Positions 23,562-37,000 of a stretch of 64,000 bases of DNA are shown piece by piece (the stretch's first letter is position 1; every line of letters starts with the position of its first letter). A program made the translations under genes and the position numbers. Under the pieces are notes generated by a model that was given only the letters and a program-made list of their open reading frames with translations, ran no database searches and was not told the origin of the DNA. Origin of the DNA: Volvox africanus. Lineage: Eukaryota; Chlorophyta; Chlorophyceae; Chlamydomonadales; Volvocaceae. The stretch covers positions 5,317,001 to 5,381,000 of the forward strand of contig BSDZ01000078.1 of NCBI GenBank assembly GCA_030268105.1, in the 5' to 3' direction.

Positions 23562-26500
23562 ATGGCTGTGCCAGGGACGGCATCCGCAGGCCCCACCTTG
23601 CCCGAACCAAACGGCAGCCATTTGGAGGTGTCCTTCCGGCGTCTACTAGAAAGCTGCCTGGAGTAAGATCCTGTCTATAGTGGTTATATTGATGCTCGCG
23701 GCGGGGAATCGAATTGATGGCGACATCTCGTCACTCTCTCGGTTCTCCCATACCCATAACATACCCATACCCATCGTATCTATGCCATCACACAACACCC
23801 ACCCGATCTGCACGCAAACAAATGGCACACATGTCCAATATGTCTCCTACTTCTGTGCAATCAAACCGAGAATAAGATGGCGTCGATGTGTAGCATCCGC
23901 GTCAGAGGTGCTTAGCTGAATTGGCCTGGACCGAACCCGTTGAATGATACACAGGCATCTTAAGGCGTTGGATGCCTCCGCTGTACCTGTCACCCAATCC
24001 TTACATGCTACTACCACGGCAGTCGGTGCTGCTGGAGATGGGCTTCACGGTGACGCTGCAGCCACTTGCACCAGCAGCACCGGCGTCACTAGTACCAGTA
24101 CCAGCAACGACAGTGACACAGCCGCCCGGGTGCTTAAGATGCGCCACGTAAGGCTTTTCCCCTTCCTTCATGTATTTAAGGCTCCTGGTCCCTCTTCCCC
24201 TTCCAGGTGCCTCGTGCCTCCAGCTTAGCGCATTTGCATGTGGATTCGGGGGCTCATCTTATACCGATGGCATGTGGAGTTTTTTACAATCCACATACTA
24301 TTTCCTTGTTCCCTTTTCCACGCATACCTTGACGCTTATGGTATGGCATGGCATTGAAAGAGCTTGTAGGGGTCTTATTCTTTATTCGCCACCCATTCCG
24401 AGCGTCCTTGCCCGATATCTCTATTCCTGCCTTTCGATATTCCAGCCCTTCATATCGTGATGCGGTTACTGTCTGAACACTCCTGTCCCACTTGCTGCAC
24501 TGTCGGGCTTTCCACTCGCACACGACCAGTTCATGCCCTTCCAGTGCCCCCTCTAGTGCAACTCCATCCAACCGCCCAACCCACTTTCGCCGATGCAGCA
24601 GCGCGGTCCTTCTTCACGGATGCACACCACGTATACCCACCTACCTACCTACCTACCTACCTTTCTCTCTGCCTTCTTCCTTTCTCAACCGTTTCCCTGT
24701 ATTCCTTGCGGCCTCGCCTCCGTTCTCCGCTCTTTGTGCGCTGGTATGATTTTGTCCGACTGCCTTCCCTAATGCGGCCGTGTTCTACTGCTGCGATTCC
24801 TTCCGCCGTGCCTTGTGTCCCTGACGCGGCGACCGGGACGCCGGCTGCCTTTTCTGCCCGGCTCCTGGCACCGCTGCTTCGGCCACTGCGATCGTGTGGT
24901 GGATTCAGTACGTGGACACGCTTCGTGAGCTGCTGGAGGACCTCCGCACCCAACAAGACACACTGGGGTGAGATGGAGAATACATTTCTTCCAAGAAGGT
25001 TGTGCGGGCTCGAATGCATAAAGCGCGCGGTGGCGGTGGAGGTGTGTGTGGTGGGGGTGGGAGGGAAAGATTGATAGCAGCAAAAGCGAGGGAGGACAGG
25101 GCAGGGCAGGGCAGAATCCGGCAGGGCCCGCGAGATGTCCTTAACCGTGAAAAATGGGAGAGGAAGATGGGCAAAGGGGCTAGTGAATGGGAGGATAAAG
25201 CGGCAGACATGGCCCGGGGTCGGGACGTATCAATAGACCCATCGGACCCAAAGGACGAACAGCTGAGGTGGGGTGAGAGCTGGCCTCCCAGGTAAAGGAG
25301 TAAGGTTTGGGTTTCGGCACATGCGCGGGGGCGCGGTCTCGTGCGGGAAGGGCCTTCAGCGGTTTGGGGACGGCCAAGCCGGGAGCCTGGCACAGTCAGG
25401 TACAAGGTGAAAAAGTTAGGTACTGCGAGTGGAGCAGATGGCATGATGGGCGCATGCGTGTGCAGGCTGCCCGTCAATACCCAACCCCGTATGTGCTTCC
25501 TTCCTCATTTCCATGCACGGCGCAGACTGGATGCAGCCACACTGGACCTGTACGATACACACGTCAAGGCCATCGCAGCTGCCGTACCCAAAGTGCAGCT
25601 GCCGCCGTACTGTCAGAACCTGGTCGCTGGCACTGCAGTGGCACCTGACGTCAGCGGCAACAGTAGCAGCGTCCGCCCGGGGCCCAGCCTGACGTACTTA
25701 ACGCCGCCCGCCGCGAGGTTGGTGGGTCTACTATTGGGCTCTGACAACAGTTGAAAGACACCATAAAGTGGGGAAGGAAGGACCCTTGTGCATGACACCT
25801 TCAACGATGTACCTGCTGCCTGCAGCCCGTTGGGTTGGGAGCATTGGTTCCACCTTCCAATCACAGCTTTCTAGACACGCCCCGCCAAGGCGCCGTTATG
25901 GTTGCAATAAGCCGAAGTCTATGTATTGAGTCAAACTTTATGAGGGGAGTTGTGCGCTCCTCTGCCCATCCACATCGACAACTCCCACTGCGCATAGGGC
26001 TACGCACGGTTACGTACACGGGGCCTTTAATCAACCCATCGGCATCGGCATTGGTGCCCCCTCGAAGAGTGTGTGCTCTCTCGCCAGGAAACCCATCAAA
26101 CAACAATGACAATTGTGTTTGACATAGATTGCGATATATACGTTATATATACGTTCTGGACCCCGTCTCTTTCCTTTCCGTGACGCCTTCCTCCGTATCT
26201 GTGCTGCCCTAGGTGGCATCAAGGTGCGGCTCAGCTAATCTCTTAACCCCGTCCTCTTCACCTGCCTGCGTAGCTCCCTTCGTCGCAGGCCGGGGCCAAT
26301 CTCCGCTGCCGCCGGCGGTTGTGGCGAGCGCAGGGCAGATATGGTTGGTCTCAGCTCGGCGGCATCCCAACGGTGAGCGCTTCGTCGTGACTTGGTAGCT
26401 GGGACTGGGAAAACTTGAACGCAGCCGGTTTGCCGTTTTGCGGTTTCCAAATCGGTAAGAGATCCGAAGCTTAAAAAGTATTGGGACGCACCCTGAACCA

Positions 26501-27702
26501 TCCACACGGTGTCATGACTCCGCTGATGTTCCAGTCGCTGTTGACAGCTCTTTTTTAGTGTTTGCCTAACAACATGATCACCTTCCCTTCTATTCTGAAT
26601 CTAATAGTCGCTTGTTGCACGGATCCCTGCCGGCTATACTTCACTGCGGAAGATGACGCCCGCGACGACGGCTTGGACAATGGCCACCAACCTGTTTCTC
26701 CACAGGCTGCGCGAGGCGGAGGCGGCCCAGGCTCTTCTGACGGACGAGCTGGCGGACTTAACCGCATCTCTCAAAGCCAACGCGCTAGGCATGGCGGGGG
26801 CAGTTGCAGAGCGGGGCCGGCTGCTAGACGCGACAGATGCGGCGCTAACGGACAGCCTGTCAGCTGCCAAGCGCAACACCGCTGAGGCCGGGCGGCAGAT
26901 CAAGAGGTACGGTGGCTGGCATTGATACGCGGCCACAGAGTCTGGGTTTGCGTGTTGACAGGACGTTACTGTTCAGCTGGTACACGTAAACGATTGGGAT
27001 TGTAGGGAACACACGACAGCATTCGTTTCCAAGGGGAGAGTGCGGCCATTTCACAAGACGCGTGTGGAGTGTTATGTCTGTGTGTGTGTAGAGGGGGGGT
27101 TTGGTAACTTAACCCGCGGCCACTATTTGGCAGTCTTTTCTGGGGCTCAGTGCGGAGAAATAAAGTGGGGACGAAGCAAAGCCAATAGCAAGTCAAGTGC
27201 CGCGGTTTTCGGCAGGCGATGTGGGAAAACGGCAGTGCCGCTGTCTTGTACACGACGTGGGGCCCGGACCGTGGACTAAACAGAACCAGTGAGCCATGGA
27301 TACTGCCACGGCGACCCATGTAGTAGCTCGTTCCCCGATGGACGCGATGGAGAACGGCTAATGCAGGAAACCCGGTGTGACACGACACCTGCCGCCGCTG
27401 CTGCCATCACTCCTAATCGCAGGTCGGGCGGCAACCTCTGCTTCACGTGTATGGCTCTGCTGCTGGTTGGGCTGTTGTTCACCGCCATGATCGTGTACAT
27501 CAAGTTCACGCACATGTTTGGGTACCGCGCCACCGAGTCGCTCTTCCGTGGTGGATCGGGTTGGCTGGGGAAGCTCCCTTTCGGCGGGGGGCGGGGAGCG
27601 GGCAATACGTACGGCATCACGGACGATGCTGTACTTGGGAAAGGATCGGGGCAGTCCTACGAGGAGTCAGCGGACTCATGGCAATGGCGTGGGGAGGTAT
27701 GA
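23562..27702 (+). CDS. USE1: USE1-type Qc-SNARE of the endoplasmic reticulum
   Basis: USE1 is a tail-anchored SNARE used in Golgi-to-ER retrograde fusion. Exons: 23562-23662, about 24114-24147, 24909-24967, 25526-25721, 26653-26906, 27423-27702; total 924 bases, 307 residues, in frame throughout. The N terminus has [13 protein letters not shown] and [19 protein letters not shown], matching the family's N-terminal helices. Exon 5 contains the SNARE heptads ([18 protein letters not shown], then [13 protein letters not shown]). Exon 6 starts after a basic residue and encodes a membrane segment, [18 protein letters not shown]. Unlike the usual short lumenal end, about 80 Gly/Ser-rich residues follow the membrane segment. 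The exact acceptor of exon 2 is uncertain because ACCAGT repeats offer several in-phase choices, and the donor of exon 4 could be five bases earlier. Confidence 0.85.
24637..24661. repeat. CTAC tetranucleotide repeat
   Basis: About six copies of CTAC, in the second intron of the USE1 gene. Confidence 0.85.
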
Positions 27703-30700
27703 GGGATCAGGAGAAGGGTTTGATGAATGAAAGATGAGGGAGATGTCCGATTGGTCGCTGTGGACAGTTGGGTGCACATGTGCCCCTCGGATTTGCAGTC
27801 GTTCCCGGACCGCTTTTACGCCATAGGCATATCAGCCTGAGATGTCGAGTATGAGGAAAAGGGATACGTAAAGTTATCACAGGGCAATTGATCATGGTTG
27901 CTACCTACATAGGCAGACCTGCCTGTTACGCACTTCATCAGGGACTTCATCGAGGCGATGTCTCCAAGGAACGGAGCCTTTTATTCGATTTTCTTGTCAG
28001 GCATCAACGCATAAAGGCGTCGTATGTAGCCCACCGATGGCTTGTCCGCTCACCGATTGCAGAAGCGGAACCCGTGCAGCAGATTGCGGCCAAGATATGT
28101 CTGTTACAACGGCGGAAGGCCGCGACACTTGACTGGTCACTTTGTCACTTTGGTTTCGCTTCGTCCCTACTTTTACTTCTCCTCACTACAATACCTCCAG
28201 GCACTTTGATCCGGTGACATTCGCAGGAATGCTCGTAAGGCAAGGGGAGGGGTGGAGAAGTTGAGAATGGGGCCAGGGATTCGGAAATGACATCTGAACG
28301 CAGCTCTGGCTTCTCAAACTTCCATACGACTTTCGTAGGCAGTGCGTGCTGCCAATGCCTGCCTAATGCCAACATAATGTCTAGTTGATCGATAGGGAGG
28401 ACGTACCAAGCGAGGAAAACGACGGCCGTACTGATTCAAGCGTTGTCCATTGAGGCCTAAGGCCATAGTTTCATCACGGTAATCGGCCCTATACCATGTC
28501 CCAGGTTTTTACACACCACATGCCATCAGCCGAATACGAAGGCAGGCTAATCCAAGTTTACTTACCCAATGGAGGCACAGGAAGACAAGGTTAGTGTTTT
28601 TGTCAGGCCCTATCACGTGGTTGCGTGTTGTGTCGTGACACAATCACCCGAGCACATAACCCGGAACAGGGGAAACCAGAAACCAAGCCTATCACCAAGC
28701 AGGTGAACAGCTGCTAAAATTTTTGCCGGAAGCTTTCATTGTTTATTTATGGTCTGCTATTTGGGGGGGCCGTGAGGAGGACAAAGATGTGCATGCTGTG
28801 AGCGGGAAATTTTTGGTTGCTGCAGTGGATTGGACAGCCTGATTACGGATGGACGCCGGTGGACTGGACTGGCATGTAAGGACAGAAGCCGAAGTGGGAA
28901 CATCTGAGTACTGACTTCATCTAGACTCACAAAATCTCACTTTATCTGTCACATTTTGTGACTTACAGTACTCGTGCACGGCTCTGCCTTACTCAGCGAC
29001 GACTCTTTAAGAGTCTTTCAAGACACACAGTAAACATTAGTTGTCATCTAGATTGATATGGCTGGTGAGAACGAACACAGAACAGAACGAAGTCAAAACA
29101 TGTCCGGTCTGTTTTTATCATTTTCATGATCTGTGATACGTTACCCGCTTCCGTAACAGTGTAGATGTTTGCCCGTAACCGTTGTTATGGGACAAAAGTA
29201 GGTGTCTGCTTTTTTGAAGCCAGAAAGAAGGCGGGGCCCCCAATATCTGTACCTTAGGATAGATTGGATACAGTTTAGACATTGAGAGGTTTACAGGTGT
29301 GCACCCGTGCACGCACATACACACACACCTCACAAATACACACGCGGACTGCGTGTGTGCACACGCACGCAGTGGACAGTGCACACACCCCAAAGCATGG
29401 CGGACTGCGCTCAGCTCCTTCCAGCTGATGTCCACAAAATCATCCTGTGCTGACCAGTAACCCGGGGCGACTTGATCATGTAATACAGCGCCCAACGAAT
29501 CAACAAACAAATCCACCGCAGCTGGCCCAAGATGGATGGTGGCTGAACAATGCTGGGCTCGGAAGCCTGTCCACCAATCTAGATCCTGAAGAAGCCCATG
29601 AAAGGCGGATGTGACCTGACCATCCCACCGCGAGCTGAAAACTCAATTAGGCGATTGATACAAGCTGAAACCAACACCTGCAACTTCCTGATCTCCTCTT
29701 TGAGCATGACTCCAAGCCCAGCCGGTGTCCCAGGGCGGGACAGACCAGCTGGCTTGATGCAGGCAGAGCTGCCCAGGGCATTCCTGGTCAGAGCGTTTCC
29801 ATGGCACGGGCGCCATTCACGACGCACAGCAGCACTAATCATGGATTTTCTGAGAATAAGGAGTGCAAAGCCAAACCCTTACCCCACTCGATGGGTCTTG
29901 CTGACAAGCTGAAAGCACAGTGGCTTAAACAGAAGAGCGCCAGTTGGTGCGGGATCTGCTTCGTTGTTCATTGGCGATGAAATTCAGTCCCGAGGACACG
30001 GGCTGAGGTGAGACATCTGTACAACTGCCTCAACCAGGGCCTTACAACAAACTAGCCCGGTTTCCTAACGCAAGCCCGCAATATGGACTTGTACTACGTC
30101 GTACCATTGCCCGTTAAACGAACATTCTCAGTGAGGCGCAGTCGACCGGAGCTTGGCCACCACTTGTGCTATGCTCCTATTCTTGGGATGGCCGGGCATA
30201 ATAAGCATGAACGCATAATGCGGGATTAGCTTGGGCCATCTGACTCAATCCAATCACTTCACATACTTTCCCGCCCATGAGGTAGCCCGCCTATCACTGC
30301 TTACGAACGCAGAATTCCCACTCGATGCTGATAAAGTAAGTTGCATCAATCAACAAACGAGGATTTTTCCAATGCTCCGAGAACCTTGATAGCGGAGGCC
30401 CGGGTACGAACTGGCCTTTTCCTCAGGCCTAAGCGCTTCGCATAAGTCGCCTAGAAAGTAGGTTAACAGGCTTATATACCCAAACGGGATTGGTCGTTGA
30501 AAACTTAACACTTATCCCGTGCTTCAAGTCGTGTTTTTTCCGTCCGCTTACAATCCACACAGTTTTGCTACTTATACCGTGGAGTAGAGCCGAAGATATA
30601 GTCACGAGGCACCAGTGCTAATCCTTAATGCAGGACAATATAATGTTAGTTGCCTGTATCTTTGGGGATAATTGTGTGCTGGTCTTGTGCATGTGTGCTT

Positions 30701-31007
30701 GTGCATGTGTATAAATTGCGACACACAACGTACGTCGCCATTTAGTTCGGAAAAAGACAGCGCTGGATCCGTCTTAGCAAATTACTGTAAAACTAAAGGC
30801 ATCATATAGTAATAATCGTATGTCTTATCTACCGTCCTTACGAGCCACTGAGGTCATGACGGACGTGTAGGCGAAGGGTCCTTTATAATCGTTGCCTATG
30901 AATCTACAAATGTTTATATTACGATAAACTTAAGTTTAATAAAATTCATGAAAAAATTTGTCAGGGGCTGAGCTGACTATTGACGATGTCCTTTGTTGAA
31001 ACACCGC
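27703..31007. other. gene-poor region with retroelement remnant
   Basis: Between the USE1 gene and the GAF kinase gene. No exon chain was found. A degenerate reverse transcriptase/RNase H-like fragment lies at 29385-29588 on the minus strand. An AT-rich segment with TATAAAT near 30709 lies about 300 bases upstream of the kinase start and might be part of its promoter, but this is speculative. Confidence 0.45.
29385..29588 (-). mobile_element. degenerate RT/RNase H fragment, possibly DIRS-like retrotransposon
   Basis: A 68-codon open stretch reads QDLDWW at its start, DLFVDSLGAVLHDQVAPGYWS in the middle and DISWKELSAVRHAL at its end. This order (LxWW, a D-S-x-G core, a W, then a KELxAVRxAL helix) resembles the RNase H part of DIRS-like and related retroelement polyproteins. 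Frame is lost on both sides, and no terminal repeats or recombinase were seen, so this is a remnant. The assignment rests on motif order only. Confidence 0.4.
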
Positions 31008-34000
31008 ATGGGCTGCCTGTTGAGTACGCCTTCGCCGCCGCCGTCGACGGGGCTTCCTACTGGCGCTGTTCAATCCCCGGGGCACCAGGCGAGCGATGCC
31101 CAAGCAGTTCGTCAGCTGGTCGCTGCCAGTAAGGCAAACGACGAACATGGCTCGACACCAAATAGCAACGGAGGTGTAGTTGCAGCTGATGGAGGTGGCT
31201 GCTCTCATCCGGCTGGCCCGGCGAGCAGCAGGGGAGACTCTGGCAAGGACAGCACCCGTGACGGGACTGCGACGCCAGTCCAGGATAAGGCTGCAGCATC
31301 GACTCCAGGCCGTAAGGTCAACACGAATAAACACACGCTTTCGGCCGTCGACAAGGTGCGTCAAGGGGACGCTCATTACGTGTGATGACTCGTCTCTCTT
31401 ATTGGGTGGGTGCATCCAAGGTAATGAACTACGACTCAATTGCAGGGTACACAGCTTATTGAGTCCCTCTCAGTGATTGAGGGTACAGCGGTGGAAAAGG
31501 TGGAGGCGTTTACAAGCCTCCTGGTCGGCGAAAGCTACGTGCAGTTTGCGAGGTGAGTGCCGAGGACGCAGCGTATCCTATCGCAGGACTGCATCATTTT
31601 CTGTGTCTCTGCCCGCGCAGTATCTCAGTGGTCAGCGAAGATGAGGAAGTCTTCATGGTCCTTACGGCCTCAGGCGTCGGCTCAGATTTCCTTCCAAAGC
31701 ACTATCTTCTAAACGTTAATAGCTCGCATTGTTCCGTCCAGCGCGTTGTCTCGGAGGGCACCGCCTGCTTTTGGGCGGCGGGAGAGCATAATGCGAATGA
31801 ACTGCCAGAGGACTGGAAGTGCCTTTTCAAAATGCAAAAGCTCAAGTCGTTCCTGGCGGTTCCTATTAAGGTCGGCGGCCAGCTCGTCGGTGTTCTAAAC
31901 GTAGCTCTTGTTATCGAGGTCGACGAGCAGAAACACTGGTGAGCCCGACTTGCAGGGCCTGCGTGCTGTGTCACTGAAGACATTCCCGCCCTGATGCTTG
32001 GGCCAAGGGACCTTTTCCCCCAACTCAATCCTCTGGCGGGACGGCCTGTTGCAGGTGGGGCTTGCAATTGCGGCTCCTGGCTGCTGTGCTGGCGCAGCAC
32101 TTCCACGACGCACATCTGCGATCCAAAGTCAGCTGGTTACAAAGCATAGCAAAGCAGGACACAGTTGAGCAGCTCAGCATGGCCACTCTAAAGGTAGGTG
32201 GGTGCATGGGTAGCCTGATAAATGCATGCATGCATACATCAGGTGGGGCGTTTATCTGACTGAAGCGCGGCTTCAGATAGCGCAGCTGGTGGAGTGATGA
32301 ACTTAGCCGCGAGGTGCTTTCGAACATCAATGAGGCCCGGGGGATCAGGGTATAGATTAGGGTGAGGCCTTGCCAAAGAGGTTCCACCTGCAATGAGGGC
32401 AGGGTGTCCTGGCTGGTTTGTTGCCTCGGGCTGTTATGCTGCTTCAAGCGCTGCCACCGCAGCCAGTAAAAGTTGAATTCCTGTCCTCCGATGCATGAAA
32501 GAGAACTCGTTGGCCGTAGCACAGCATCACGAAACAGCGCTGCCCAAGTACGGATTACCTGGAGCCACAGACGCCAGGAAATAGTCATAAGTTTAGGAGT
32601 GGTATGGACTTGTGTGGTTTAGGTGCTGCCTGAGAGGAGACTTGCACAGGCTGCGGCAATGTGCTGATGACAACATGAACAGCAAGCCAATTTGATGCGG
32701 GAGTGTTAGGATTCTTTGGGATATCTCCCCGCCACACACGTTTCAACGGCACAGATGCAGCTGTCTCTGGTAACTCGTTAATCATGATGTTGGGAGTCAT
32801 GCAGTGGTGATTGCTATCGGCACCCTTCCGCTGCTGCTTCTGCTGTTTGGTCAAACAGGGCTTGACGGGCATATTTGATGCACTGCAAGACTTGTCATTC
32901 TACATCGCGCTGGGACTGCCGGGGCGGCCGTGCGCGGTCATGTTTTCACTCAGTGGCGAGATGGTGCAGACAGCGATCGGGGAGCGCAAGTCGCCTGACT
33001 TCCAGGAACATGTGGTAAGGGGAGGTTATGTGGACTGGGGACGCTAGGTGGGGGCCATAAGTTTCATGACGACTGCTCGTGCAGGTGAGTGCCTGCAACA
33101 AGTAGCGTTTTCCATGCGTGTAGGCGGCCATTTGGGGGGGGGGGACACGGCGGCGGTTGCAGCGGCTCCGGCCTGTGCCATTGCGTACTGCAGCAGTCTA
33201 TTTGTCACTCCTGTGGGATTGATGGATGAATGGATGGGCAGGGATCTTTTGTGCTGGTTTCTCCGGGCCAGGACCTTCCAGCCCCATACTCCAGCGAGCT
33301 ATTAGACCAGTTATGGAGGATCCCAGACCCGAATAATGAAGGTTCGTTACCGTAGCCGGCAGTTGTAAGGGGTCCGGTACAGGGTGTCGGCACGGCTGTT
33401 CGCTAAGATTTGGGTGTCCATATCTGCAAGAAGCTATATGCCGCAACCCATCATACCGCGCTATGGATATGTCAAGTGTGTGTTGATACAAAGCTGGGCG
33501 TAGTATAATTTACCTAGCTGAACAACTGAGGCGCAGGAGACGGTAGTACGGACCCATATCCTACCCGACGCGCGTACTTCAACTGGGAGGCTTACTGCAC
33601 AGGATTTCATATATAATCTTACCAATTTGCTCGGGGAGGAAGTCAGACAGGACTCAGCAGGACAGCATGCATCGCTGTGGCGCCAGCCAATGTCGCTAAA
33701 CAAGGGCAATGCTGAAGACTGCTTTAAATCTGCCTTGGACTTGGGATGCATGGGTAGTGCATGTGTGCGCTCTATCCCTAGCCTCAAAAAGTATTACAAT
33801 GTCCTTGCCTCACCAGGTATCTTCCGCGCCTGTAATATGACATGTCTGTAATATAACATTTCTGTTTGTTTGATCCGTCTCATTATTCCACTCCCCGCCG
33901 CCGTTTCCAAGGCCATGCACGGCTTCATGACAAGCGAGACGTTGCTGGAGAATGCGCTTGCGACGGGGCAAGTAATGAAGGTAGCAAATATGCGCCGTTA

Positions 34001-37000
34001 CCTGCGACTCTACAAAACGGGTGCCGATGTAGCCATTCTATACAAGTCGGAAGGCCGCTCACCTGCCAGCGTCATGGTGCTGCCGCTGGTAGCCCCCGAC
34101 GCGGCACGGATCGGGGGGCTGTACGCGATATCTAGGTGAGCGAGCAAGGATCGTGTTGGTGGCTGGGCTAGAGTCCTAAGGCCTGGACTAAAATGCGGTA
34201 GGTGTCATCGAGTGTTCAAACAAGTGTGGTGGAGTCTGGCACGGGGGTGAGGATGGGGGCTATGTGCGCCTACGTGATGAGGACAAGCTTGATGGGGTCA
34301 TGGGTGGGAGGCATCGACGGGTGTGAAGGCGGCGGCGGCACATGCCTGAGCCCTAAATGTTGGGTGGGGAAAGGTATATTCGAAGATCATCCTTATACCT
34401 TCGTTCCTTTGGATTTCCCGTCGCAGGACCGCCACTGACTTCGGGATGGTGCGCCGAGAGCTGATGGACCTTGTGAAGCTCATGGTGCCTACATTGCAGC
34501 AAAAGCTGTATTCGGAACTCAGCAAGAAGCTCATAGAAGTCAGCGAGGTTAGCGGGGGCATACAGACTTAGGGGAAAGTGAGCTGACTGTAGGAGCAGGT
34601 AATTAAGCGTGTCATAGATGATTGCTTGACTGATGGAAAATGCATGCGATGGGCGGGCGTGTTTGGGATTCGGATGGTGCTAGGGCTTGTGGATAGGATT
34701 GCCATAAATGAGAGGCGCAAGATAGACATGGGGATGAGGTTCGGCGCATGGATGGAGGGTAGGCCGAGAGCGGTGGGAGGAGGATGCAGATGTTTGACAG
34801 CAGGTTAATGGTCTCCGAATGGTTCTCCATCAAAAACTTGGTTATTGCGGCGAGGTGGGAGATGCGTCGGGACGTGGGCGGCACATCCATGACTAGGGGG
34901 CCCCTCCGCTGGATGTGTAGGATGGAGGTGACAGTAGGGGATCGCCCGTCGTTGGGGTGTGCACGATCCTGGCGCACCTTATGGAGCACATTCGTTGCAA
35001 CCAACCGTGTCTGCAATAGCAACAACTAGTATCTGTGGTGCATAATAGCATCTTCTGATCGCAGCAACACAGGGAAAGTGGGAGGAATCCTGTCCACGCT
35101 CGAGCTGCACACCCCCCAGCCACTTCGGTATTCGACGTCTACGAAAATACCTGGTTCTCCATTCCGCGCATGAATAGTTTTCCCTTTTCCTAGGTTCGCC
35201 GTACCTGGCCCTTGAGACGCCGTTCCCTTACTTCCCTGCCTTCAACCTCCTTCAGAGCTGCAAGTTTGAGTGCCTATCGGTGACGGGCACTACTGCTAAG
35301 GACGAGCTGGGAACTAGCGACAGCTCCACCCTGGAGTCAACCAAGGACCTGGTGCTGGGCACGCGGCCTGAGAAGGACGCACTTATTGCGGAGTTGCAGG
35401 AGCAGATCAGGCGGCAGCTGGCAAAGGTGAGGCCCTGGCGGGCTAGGGCGGGTTAGAATAGGGGGGGGAGGTTTTAGGCGGGGCATTACGGGCGAAGTCG
35501 TAAAGAACAGAAAAATGTGTCAGGTGGGCGCACGTGAAAAGCACGTACATGTGCTGATGCACGTCATAAAGGAACCCAAATATATATTTCTCTTCGTTCG
35601 TGCGTGCGCTAGCATATGTCCACGTACGCCTTTTAGCGCCCGGCGGTCTAGCATCGTTATTTTACAATATGCGCATTCGGCAGGTTTACAAGGGCCACCC
35701 TGACCCCGGGCCAAACAATATGCTGGAGGACCTGGAGGTTTACGATGAACTGGGGCGCGGCGGGTATGGAACTGTTTACCGAGCGGTGAGTAACGGCATT
35801 ACATCGGCACCCGCTAGTTCCACCCCACAGGCATAGCTATTGAGCTGAGACGGAGCATGTTTCTAAGCCGGAGTTCCAACTTGTGCACGGAATACGTCGT
35901 CAGCTGCGCATATTTCCCGATCCGTGCACTGCAGATGCAGTAATACCTGGTGTGGCTGCTGCTTGCTGCTTGTGCCGGCCTGAGCCAATCCGATTTGAAG
36001 TTTAACCCGTAGGCTAGTCTCCCCGTACTCGTCTGGGGTTCGATTGGCTTATGTTCCTTCGATGTTCAGATCGCTTGGTATATCGCAACTAGGTTGAAAT
36101 TGCATGTCGCCCGTTCCCCGCTAGATATATAAAGGGCAGTCGGCCGCGGTCAAGGTGGTGTGCGACCGCGACGTAGACAACGGCTCTCTCAATGGAGCAC
36201 TGGAACTGGCGCTCCTGACCTCGATCAGCCACCCCAACATCATCCAGATCCACACCTACTACGCCGATGTGCCACTCAACAGCATTAAGTTCGTGCGAGG
36301 GCACAACAACCCTGCCAGTCAGCGCGAGGCGGATGTTGCAGTCGGTCCCAGTGCCGGCGCTGGAGGTGGAGCTGCGGGCGGCAGCGGGAAGGAGGTCGGA
36401 AGTGGCAGGCTCAGCCGACCAGGAGAGCAAAACTGCCAGGTGGTGCGCACAGCCTATGACGGACGGGGCTCCCCGAGGATTCCTTTAAAGACGGGGAAAT
36501 GTGGGGTTCGTGATTAAAACGAGGCCGGAAGGTGGGGGAAAATGTCCGGGGGAAATAGAAAAGAGGAGGATTGCCCAGTCCGCGTGATTGGCACTTGCAT
36601 CTAGACTTCTTAGGTACCTAGCCGCGGCACCCGCTGCTGCAGCTGCTTACACTTCAACAATTTCCATTTGTCCATGCGCTTCTTCTCAATGCCGCTCAAC
36701 AAGGCATCGTATCTGCATGATTCTGTCTGGATTTCGAGTTGAGCCCCTCAATTCACCTTAATATACCTCCCCCTGGTCTTTGTGCCCCATGTGGGGTTAT
36801 GTCGCTCTGTTGCACTCCCTTGAACTCCAGTGTGTAGCGCAGCCATGTGACCTGGTCCGTGTGATTCTATTATGTATATCGTTGACCCCTCCCAGATTCC
36901 CCGCTTCCTAGGTCTTGGCGTGCTTTTTGTGTGCTCATTTTCTTTGCTGCTCCTGCCTGGCTACCGGTCCTCACTCCGCATCCGCGTCCTGTACCTTCTG

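Noticed and set aside
33537..33816. Open stretch resembling an extra exon in the GAF kinase gene
   Set aside because: Its end phase does not match the following exon, while direct joining of 33014 to 33912 is in phase.
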